Assembly (NCBI GenBank): GCA_963823095.1
Contig: CAWGKI010000006.1
Location: 1-64,000 of the forward strand
Source of the DNA: CAIVVT01 sp963823095
Lineage (GTDB): Bacteria > Acidobacteriota > Terriglobia > Bryobacterales > Bryobacteraceae
Reading direction: 5' to 3'
DNA: 64,000 nt
How positions within the stretch are numbered: position 1 is the stretch's first letter; every line of letters begins with the position of its first letter. Positions 35,528 through 43,068 of this stretch are shown here, in pieces. The translations under genes and the position numbers were made by a program. The notes under the pieces are model-generated. The model had not been told where the DNA came from. It made no database searches and worked only from the letters and a program-made list of their open reading frames with translations.

Positions 35528-38500
35528 ATGCTGACCGACACGAGTTCGCGCATCGAGGTGGAGGGAATGACGTCAGATCCGATTCTTGTGTCCGATGAGC
35601 CGGCTGCGCGCGATCAGTTACACACGATTGCCGGGCTTGTAGGGGAGGCCGCGAGCCGCAGCCCAGGCGCGACCGCACTACTCTCCCCAGGCCGCCGTCC
35701 GGGCACTTATGCCGACCTGCTCAAGACGATGGAACAGACCGCGGAGGTCCTCCGCTCAATGGGCATCGGCGCCGGCGACCGGGTGGCTGTGGTCCTCGAC
35801 AATGGCCCCGAAGCGGCCTCAGTCTTCCTCTCCATTGCCGCGGTAGCCGCTTGCGCCCCGCTCAATCCGGCCTATCGCGAGGCGGAATTCGATTTCTTTA
35901 TCACCGACCTGCAGCCCAAGGCGATCGTAATCGGCGAGGGTAGCCGATCCCCCGCGCTGGCCGTGGCCCGCTCGCGCGGGGTTCCGATTGTCACGCTCCA
36001 AGTCTGCGCCGATCAATCGTGCGGCACTTTTACTCTTCATCCAGAGACGCCGGCTGGACCTCCGACGGTGGAGGGATTCGCAGGCCCGGCCGATGCCGCC
36101 CTCCTGTTGCACACGTCCGGAACGACGTCACGCCCGAAGCTGGTCGTGCTGACGCACGAGAACCTGTGTCATTCAGCGCGCAACATTCAGCGTTCGCTAG
36201 AACTGACGGAGCGGGACCGCTGCCTGAACATCATGCCGCTGTTCCACATTCACGGGCTCGCGGGCGCGGTCTTGTCGTCGCTTTGTGCCGGTGGCAGCGT
36301 CGTATGCACACCGGGGTTCCTGGCGCCGAGCTTCTTCGATTGGCTGCAAGAGTTCCGCCCGACCTGGTACACGGCAGTGCCCACCATGCACCAGGCGATT
36401 CTCGCCCGCAGCGCGGACGAATTCGGTAGTGCCGACGAGTGCCCACTCCGGTTTATTCGCTCCTGCTCCTCGGCTTTGCCGCCGCAACTCATGTCCGGGC
36501 TCGAAGCGGCACTGGGCGCGCCCGTCGTCGAGGCATACGGAATGACCGAGGCCGCACACCAGATGTGCTGCAATCCGCTGCCGCCGCGCGCGCGCAAGCC
36601 CGGCTCGGTGGGGGTTGCCACCGGACCGCAAGTGGCGATCATGAACGATGCCGGCGACCTCCTGCCGCCGGGCGAGCGGGGCGAGGTCGTTATCCAGGGT
36701 GCGAATGTCACCTCGGGTTACGCGAACAACGCAGAGGCCAATTCGAAGGCCTTCACCAATGGTTGGTTCCGCACCGGCGATCTGGGTTACATCGACGGTG
36801 ACGGCTACCTTTTCCTGAGCGGACGCACCAAGGAGATCATCAACCGCGGCGGCGAGAAGATCTCGCCACGCGAAATCGACGAAGCGCTGCTAGATCATCC
36901 CGGCGTCGCGCAGGCGCTAGCGTTCGCGGCTCCCGATCCGCGACTCGGCGAAGACGTCGCCGCGGCGGTTGTGCTCCGTCCCGGCCACAAGGTGAACGAG
37001 CGCGAGCTGCGCGAATTCGCCGCCCAGCGGCTGAGCGATTTCAAGGTCCCGCGCCGCATCGTGATTCTCGACGAGATTCCCAAGGGGCCGACGGGCAAGC
37101 CGCAGCGCATCGGTCTGGCCGCTAAGCTGGGCATCGTCTTCGAGCAGCGCGAGGAATTCGTGGCGGCGCGCACGGCGCTCGAGACCGATCTGTGCCGGAT
37201 CTGGAGCGCTGTTCTCGGCAAGACTGAAATCGGAGTCCGCGATACATTCTGGAACCTCGGCGGCGAATCGCTGCTGGCGGCGCGGATGCTCTCACAGGTA
37301 CAGCGCGCGACCGGAGCCGAGGTCCCGATCTTCGCATTCTTCGCAACGCCATCCATCGAAGGTCTGGCCGGGTTGGTTGAATCCTACATCGGCCGGGCTA
37401 AAGCGACCTTGGTGCGGCACACGCCAAGTGAAGAGGCGCCTCTCTCGTTCGCCCAAGAACGCATGTGGTTTCTTGCGCAGCTCGAAGCCGATGCGAGCCC
37501 ATACGCCCGCGTCGCGGTCTATCGATTTCGCGGTCCGCTCGACCCCGCGAAGACGCGGCACGCCTTAGAACGCGTGATCGAGCGCCACGAGATTCTGCGC
37601 ACTACGTACCACGACCGCGAGGGTTCGCTACGGCAGGCGATCCACGCACCGGGTCCACTGGCGATCGAGTTTAAGACAGTCTCCGAGGTCAACGCAGTGA
37701 AGGAGATCGCCGCGGCGGAGGTACAGCGGTCATTCGATCTCTCCCGCGGCCCGATCGTCCGCGTTACTCTGGCCCAGCTCGCGCCGGACGACCATTGTCT
37801 GGTGCTCGCCTTGCATCACATCGCCTTCGACGGCTGGTCAGCGGGCGTGTTCCTCAACGACTTCGCCGGATTCTATCAAGACGCGCCGCCGCCTGATCTG
37901 GCGATCCAGTACTCCGATTACGCTCGCTGGCAACGAGGCCAGCCTTACGCCGAGAGCCTCGCCTGGTGGCAGGATCGCCTGGCGGGCGGTTCCGGCCTGT
38001 TGAAGCTGCCCACCGATCATCCACGGCCCGCGCGCCAGTCCTACCGTGGCGGCCGCGAGGCGCTGACGCTTCCGGCGGAGCTTGCCGGCGCGATCGAACG
38101 CCTGAGCCGCAATGAGAACGTGACGCCCTTCACGATCCTGCTCGCGGCGTTTCAAACTCTGCTCCACCGCTACACCGCAAGCGACGACATCGCCGTGGGC
38201 TGCCCCATCGCCAACCGCACACCGGTGGAGACCGAAGCTCTCATCGGCCTGTTCGTGAACACGCTGGCGATGCGGACGGACTTTTCCGGCGACCCTGTCT
38301 TTCGCGACCTGCTCGAGCGGGTGCGCGAGACTGCCGTCTCGGCCTACGCTCACGCCGATGCGCCGTTCGAGAAGATCGTCGAGGCGCTTGCGCCGCAACG
38401 CAGTCTGGGCTATTCGCCGCTGTTCCAGGTCTTCTTCCAGCTCCGCAATCTGCCGGCCGAAACTCGCGGCTTCGGGGAAGTCGCTGTCGAACCGGTCGAA

Positions 38501-41242
38501 TTCGACCCCGGCGTGGCGCCATTCGACCTGGTTCTCGATGTCCAACCGGAGGGCGGGGCACTGCGCTGCGTGCTGGACTACAACGCCGACATCTTCGAGC
38601 GCTCGACCGCCCGGCGCATGCTGCGGCACTATCGGACGCTGCTGGAAGCGATTGCCAGCGATCCCGGAGCGCGGGTCTCGCGACTTCCAATCATGGCAGA
38701 GGCCGAACTCTCCGAGGTCCTGGCGGGTGCTTCCGGGCCGCGGCCGCCGGGTGAGCCCTCGACTGCGCTCGTCCGGCGCTTTGAAGCGCAGGCCGCGCGT
38801 ATGCCCAGTCGCCCGGCTCTCATCCACGGCGAGGAGTCGATCTCCTACGAGCAGTTGAACGGGCGGGCAAACCGCCTGGCGCGCGAACTGCAATCGCGCG
38901 GCGTGGGCCCGGAGACGATCGCCGGGATTCAAATCGAACGCGGTCCGAGTTACATCGTCGCGATGCTCGCCGTGCTGAAAGCCGGCGGGGCCTTTCTTCC
39001 TCTCGATCCCAACTATCCGCAAGCTCGCCTGGCGTTCATGGCCGCCGATGCGCGCCCAGTCGCGATCGTCACCGGCGATGAACAAGGCGCGGGTCGAAGC
39101 GAAGAGAATGTCTACGTCGAGGCCGATCCAGGCGGCCTGGCCTACACCATTTACACGTCGGGATCGACGGGTGAGCCGAAGGGTGTGCTGGGCTTGCACC
39201 AGGGGCTGACGGCGCGCCTGGAGTGGATGTGGCGCAGGTATCCATTTGAGCACGGCGAAGTCTGCTGCCAGAAGACCGCGACAGGTTTCGTGGACTCGAT
39301 CTGTGAAATCCTCGGCCCGCTGCTGCAGGGTGTGCCCCTCGTTATCTTCGGCGACGAAGTAGTTAAGGGCTCGCCGCTTGGCTTCGTCCGCGCGTTAGAT
39401 CGGGAGCGGGTCACGCGCATTGTGGCCGTGCCTGCACAACTCGCGAACCTGCTCGATGCCATTGAATCGCTGGGAGCGACTCTCCCGGCGCTCAAGTACT
39501 GCTTCAGCAGCGGGGAAGCGTTGCCCAGTGAGCTCGCCCGGCGCTTCACACGGCTGTTGCCGCACGTGCGGCTGGTCAATCTCTACGGGTCATCCGAGGT
39601 GAGCGCCGACGCGACCTGCTATGAGATCGTGTCCGATGCGATTCCGGATCCCGTGCCGATCGGACGCCCTATCTCCGGCGCCTCTGCCTACGTTCTCTCG
39701 CCCGATCTGCAGCCGGTTCCGGCGGGAGTCGCGGGCGAACTCTGCATCGGCGGCGCGATTGTCGCGCGTGGCTATCTGAATCGTCCGGAGTTGACCTCCG
39801 AGCGATTTATCGCCGATCCCTTCGGGCCGCCCGGAGCCACGCTGTTCCGGACGGGGGACCTCGCCCGCGTGAACACCTCAGGCGAAATCGAGTTTCTGGG
39901 CCGGATAGATGACCAGGTGAAGATCCGCGGCTGCCGCGTCGAGCCCGGTGAGATCGAGGCCGTTCTGCTACGCCACCAGGACGTTTCAGCCTGTGCCGTC
40001 GCGGCTCGCGCCGACGAGCGTGGCGATTGCCGACTGGTCGCCTGGATCGTGCCGCGCGATGGAACGGCGCCGGACCTGCGCCCGGAGTTGGCCGCCTGGC
40101 TGCCCGAGTATATGGTCCCGTCGGAATTCGTGACGGTCTCCGCGCTGCCGCTGCAGCCCAATGGCAAGGTGGACAGGCGCGCGCTCGCTCTACCCGAGAT
40201 CGTGCCCGCGGCTGGCGTGCTTCCACGGGATCGATTCGAACAGGCACTGCAAACGCTCTGGGAAGAGTTGCTGCACCGGCCCGTCGGCATCCACGAGGGC
40301 TTCTTCGACATCGGCGGCCACTCCCTTTTGGCCGCCCGCATGGTGGCGCGGATCGAGGCGCAGTTCGGCGCCACTATCCCCCTGGCGGCACTCTTCGAGC
40401 GACCGAGCATCGCGAAACTGGCCCCGATCCTGGCGCAGTCCGAATCGTTGCGCTACCCGCGCAACATCCTGCCGATCCAACCCGCAGGCTCGCGGCCGCC
40501 GCTGTTCTGTGTCGGTGGAGGGCCGGTCATGCTCCCCCTCGCGCAGTGTCTGGGCCCGGACCAGCCGCTACTGGGGCTCACCATCGATTTCGCCGAAGTG
40601 CAAGAGATCGCCGGCCAGCCGTCCGTGCCTCCGATCGCGGCGCGACTGGTCGAATCACTGCTCGACTACCAGCCACAAGGCCCCTACCGCCTGGCCGGAT
40701 ATTCGATGCACGGCCTGTATGCCTACGAGGTGGCCCGCCAACTCCACAACGCAGGCCATCAGGTGGCGCTTGTGGCCTTGTTTGACACCCATCTCTGGTC
40801 CGCGGCCCGGGCTCGCCACTCGGTCCTTTCCCGCGCTGGCGCGCACTTGGGTGCGCTCGCACGGCGTGCCGCCGAACTCAATTTGCGTGATTTCACACAG
40901 CACGTCGAAGCGTTGTTCGGCATACTCAAGGCCGTGTCCGCCGCACAGTCTCCGACCCGGTCTCCGGCCCAGCAGGATTTGCTTACCGCCCTGGCTGAGG
41001 CGCTCCGCTCGGCGGCCCAGCAATTCGTGCCAGAACCATCTCCAGTCCCGATCACCTTCTTTGAAGCCGCCAGCCAGCCCATGGGCACCGAGGCGGGTGC
41101 GCGATTCGGCTGGTCACCTCTGGCCACGCAGGGACTCGACATTCGACTGGTTCCTGGAGAGCACGCGACGATGTTGGACGACCCGCACGTCGCCCGGCTC
41201 GCTGATGAATTGACTCGCGCGCTTGAGACCGCTGCCCGCTAG
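35528..41242 (+). CDS. Two-module NRPS: acyl-ligase/A-PCP-C-A-PCP-TE
   Basis: Encodes 1904 residues. Residues of about 30-540 form an acyl-CoA-synthetase-like adenylation domain (LLHTSGTTSRPKLVVLTHEN, GWFRTGDLGYIDGDGYLFLS, KGPTGKPQRI). PCP1 follows with Ser581 in LGGESLLAA. A condensation domain at about 620-1060 has HHIAFDG at 763. A2 spans about 1090-1550 (IYTSGSTGEPKGV at 1208). PCP2 has Ser1599 in DIGGHSLLAA. A thioesterase at about 1650-1900 has Ser1726 in GYSMHG and His1879. By alignment to GrsA numbering the A2 code reads VDCVFSLADK. Val235-Asp236 in place of Asp235 and the close match to the published beta-alanine consensus suggest that A2 loads beta-alanine. The product would be an N-acyl-beta-alanine-type compound. 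The start at 35528 lacks a good ribosome-binding site. ATG 35567 has GGAGGG very close and is the alternative. Confidence 0.88.
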   Translation: MLTDTSSRIEVEGMTSDPILVSDEPAARDQLHTIAGLVGEAASRSPGATALLSPGRRPGTYADLLKTMEQTAEVLRSMGIGAGDRVAVVLDNGPEAASVFLSIAAVAACAPLNPAYREAEFDFFITDLQPKAIVIGEGSRSPALAVARSRGVPIVTLQVCADQSCGTFTLHPETPAGPPTVEGFAGPADAALLLHTSGTTSRPKLVVLTHENLCHSARNIQRSLELTERDRCLNIMPLFHIHGLAGAVLSSLCAGGSVVCTPGFLAPSFFDWLQEFRPTWYTAVPTMHQAILARSADEFGSADECPLRFIRSCSSALPPQLMSGLEAALGAPVVEAYGMTEAAHQMCCNPLPPRARKPGSVGVATGPQVAIMNDAGDLLPPGERGEVVIQGANVTSGYANNAEANSKAFTNGWFRTGDLGYIDGDGYLFLSGRTKEIINRGGEKISPREIDEALLDHPGVAQALAFAAPDPRLGEDVAAAVVLRPGHKVNERELREFAAQRLSDFKVPRRIVILDEIPKGPTGKPQRIGLAAKLGIVFEQREEFVAARTALETDLCRIWSAVLGKTEIGVRDTFWNLGGESLLAARMLSQVQRATGAEVPIFAFFATPSIEGLAGLVESYIGRAKATLVRHTPSEEAPLSFAQERMWFLAQLEADASPYARVAVYRFRGPLDPAKTRHALERVIERHEILRTTYHDREGSLRQAIHAPGPLAIEFKTVSEVNAVKEIAAAEVQRSFDLSRGPIVRVTLAQLAPDDHCLVLALHHIAFDGWSAGVFLNDFAGFYQDAPPPDLAIQYSDYARWQRGQPYAESLAWWQDRLAGGSGLLKLPTDHPRPARQSYRGGREALTLPAELAGAIERLSRNENVTPFTILLAAFQTLLHRYTASDDIAVGCPIANRTPVETEALIGLFVNTLAMRTDFSGDPVFRDLLERVRETAVSAYAHADAPFEKIVEALAPQRSLGYSPLFQVFFQLRNLPAETRGFGEVAVEPVEFDPGVAPFDLVLDVQPEGGALRCVLDYNADIFERSTARRMLRHYRTLLEAIASDPGARVSRLPIMAEAELSEVLAGASGPRPPGEPSTALVRRFEAQAARMPSRPALIHGEESISYEQLNGRANRLARELQSRGVGPETIAGIQIERGPSYIVAMLAVLKAGGAFLPLDPNYPQARLAFMAADARPVAIVTGDEQGAGRSEENVYVEADPGGLAYTIYTSGSTGEPKGVLGLHQGLTARLEWMWRRYPFEHGEVCCQKTATGFVDSICEILGPLLQGVPLVIFGDEVVKGSPLGFVRALDRERVTRIVAVPAQLANLLDAIESLGATLPALKYCFSSGEALPSELARRFTRLLPHVRLVNLYGSSEVSADATCYEIVSDAIPDPVPIGRPISGASAYVLSPDLQPVPAGVAGELCIGGAIVARGYLNRPELTSERFIADPFGPPGATLFRTGDLARVNTSGEIEFLGRIDDQVKIRGCRVEPGEIEAVLLRHQDVSACAVAARADERGDCRLVAWIVPRDGTAPDLRPELAAWLPEYMVPSEFVTVSALPLQPNGKVDRRALALPEIVPAAGVLPRDRFEQALQTLWEELLHRPVGIHEGFFDIGGHSLLAARMVARIEAQFGATIPLAALFERPSIAKLAPILAQSESLRYPRNILPIQPAGSRPPLFCVGGGPVMLPLAQCLGPDQPLLGLTIDFAEVQEIAGQPSVPPIAARLVESLLDYQPQGPYRLAGYSMHGLYAYEVARQLHNAGHQVALVALFDTHLWSAARARHSVLSRAGAHLGALARRAAELNLRDFTQHVEALFGILKAVSAAQSPTRSPAQQDLLTALAEALRSAAQQFVPEPSPVPITFFEAASQPMGTEAGARFGWSPLATQGLDIRLVPGEHATMLDDPHVARLADELTRALETAAR

Positions 41243-41279
41243 CCGGTGCGCCCCAGCCGGGACCGGCTGCCGTGCGGGG

Positions 41280-41425
41280 CAGCAACCGGACAGTCCCCGC
41301 GCGAGGTTGGAGAGGTTGGGGGACAGTCCGGTGTGTCCACTCGGCGGGACACACTGGACAGTCCCCGAGCGGAGCGGCGGGACACACTGGGCAGTGCCCC
41401 GCGAGGCGGCGGGGCACACAGGACT
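41280..41425. repeat. Dispersed palindromic repeat R3, last copy
   Basis: Starts 40 bp after the NRPS stop: GACAGTCCCCGCGCGAGGTT, GGGGACAGTCCGGTGTGTCC and two ...GGCGGGACACACTGG blocks. No R2 accompanies it. The rest of the gap to 41567 is AT-rich around 41430-41450 and ends in a good ribosome-binding site for the next gene. Confidence 0.7.
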
Positions 41426-41567
41426 TTGAGATCTCTTTATTAATATTTGCGAGCGGTGTGCGTCATGGAGGTTGAGGAGATACTCTGGCCGTCTCAGTAC
41501 GCCGGGCTACGGGCACGGTGCCTGAGTTGCGCATCATCCTCCTCGGGGAAGGAAAGGGAGGCGAGTA

Positions 41568-42749
41568 ATGCCCGAACAACAAGAGAGCGGCATGGACAGT
41601 ATCCCGCACGGTCGTGGTGAAGGCGTTCGGGACTGGCAGCGTTGGGCGCCGTACGCGGCAGTTGCGTGGTCACTCATGTACGCCGCGCTGGGGGTCTACT
41701 GGCTGGTGAGTGGGCGCGGGTTCCCCTATACCCCCGAAAACGCGTCCGACCTTACAGGGCCGGTGCTCGGACGGTTCGGGCCGGGCGTGGCCTGGATCGC
41801 GGTGACGATGGCAGGTATTCCCGCGGCGGCGGTGGGAGCGGCGATGCTGCGCGGGGTGGGGAGCAGGGCGCTCCGTCCTTTCCTCATAACGGCCGGAGCG
41901 CTGCTCGCCGGGGCGCTCATGCTGCTGATGACCGCCCTCAACCTGCTGGTCAAATTCGGCTATATCCCGTATGCCATCCTCGGCCTCTTCACTGGCGCGA
42001 AGTTCGTCCCGGCGTTCCTGAGGTCTTTGACTGAATGGGCGACGATCCACCAATTGCTGTGTCTTACCGGCGGGTTTCTCTGGCTTGGCGCCACCGTCTG
42101 CTATGGCCGCCGGAGCGGGGGCGCGTGCCCGTACTGTGGCAGACGAGACGGCCCAGATGGGTGGCAGAGACCGAACCAAGCCGCGCGCTGGGGCCGGATC
42201 GCCGTGTATGTGGCGATGGCGGCGCCAGTCTTCTACGCCCTGACCCGTTACGCCTGGGCACTGGGATTCCCGCTGGGGATGAGCGAGGAGTACCTGCGTC
42301 GCGGTCAAGCGAGTGGGATGTGGACCTCGGGACTCTTCCTGGCGACCTTCGGTCTGGCGGGAGCGGCACTCATGCCCGGATTGGTGCAGCGCTGGGGTGA
42401 GGTATTCCCGCGCTGGATGATCGGCTTGGCTGGACGCCGGGTACCCATCGCGCTGGCCGTAGTCCCGGCCTCGCTCGTATCGGTGTTGCTGATCGTGGGT
42501 GGCATCGCGATTTGGTCCGGCCTAGGCCAGATGGCCGCTGCGTTGGCGGCTGGTGGGGCTGCGGGTATGGGACTCATCGGAGGAATCGTCTTCCAGGTTG
42601 GCCCCACCTTGCTGTTCCCAGTGTGGGGTGTAGCACTTGCGGTTGCTACCTTGGGCTACTATTACCGGCGGCGCGGCCCGTGCAGTGCGTGCGGCCGTGG
42701 CGCATCCGGCGAGGCCGGGAAGCCATCATCGGGTTATCAGAGGAGATAA
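41568..42749 (+). CDS. Polytopic membrane protein with two Cys-pair motifs
   Basis: Encodes 393 residues. The start at 41568 has GGGAGGCGAG a few bases upstream. Roughly eight hydrophobic segments are visible, among them APYAAVAWSLMYAALGVYWL, PFLITAGALLAGALMLLMTA, QLLCLTGGFLWLGATVCYG and ALAVVPASLVSVLLIVGGIA. A CPYCGR motif follows the fourth segment and CSACGR follows the last, so two Cys pairs lie on loops that could bind a metal or form disulfides. No transporter family signature is apparent. The gene stands alone between repeat elements. It is a conserved-looking membrane protein of unknown role. Confidence 0.65.
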   Translation: MPEQQESGMDSIPHGRGEGVRDWQRWAPYAAVAWSLMYAALGVYWLVSGRGFPYTPENASDLTGPVLGRFGPGVAWIAVTMAGIPAAAVGAAMLRGVGSRALRPFLITAGALLAGALMLLMTALNLLVKFGYIPYAILGLFTGAKFVPAFLRSLTEWATIHQLLCLTGGFLWLGATVCYGRRSGGACPYCGRRDGPDGWQRPNQAARWGRIAVYVAMAAPVFYALTRYAWALGFPLGMSEEYLRRGQASGMWTSGLFLATFGLAGAALMPGLVQRWGEVFPRWMIGLAGRRVPIALAVVPASLVSVLLIVGGIAIWSGLGQMAAALAAGGAAGMGLIGGIVFQVGPTLLFPVWGVALAVATLGYYYRRRGPCSACGRGASGEAGKPSSGYQRR

Positions 42750-42904
42750 CCCGACGCAAACACTCGACGGCCGCAGAGTGTCGACACTGCACTGAAGCGT
42801 GCGCGACAACGCCGGCAGTGGGCTCACTGCATGGCAGGGTTATTCCTTCACACGCCCCAAGGGCTTGTCAGGAAGTAACCGCAACATTTGGGTCCGGTTG
42901 TGGG

Positions 42905-42999
42905 GCGGGTTCCAACCCGCGCGGGACTTCAATCCCGATTGTCCGCATTTGGGGAAACTTCAGAAGCGGGACTGAAGTCCCAAGCGGACTAAAGTCCGC
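42905..42999. repeat. Cluster of four short hairpins
   Basis: Within 95 bp lie GCGGGTTCCAACCCGC (42905-42920), CGGGACTTCAATCCCG (about 42922-42937), GGGACTGAAGTCCC (42968-42981) and GCGGACTAAAGTCCGC (42984-42999). Each is a perfect or near-perfect stem with a small loop. The remainder of 42750-43068 holds nothing recognisable. The cluster is REP-like and comparable to 7724 and 15364. Confidence 0.6.
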
Positions 43000-43068
43000 C
43001 TCGCATAGGTCCGCCGAAATGGTTATTTTCCGATAGACCCTAAGGAGGCGGAAGCGCGTCTGTCCGGC

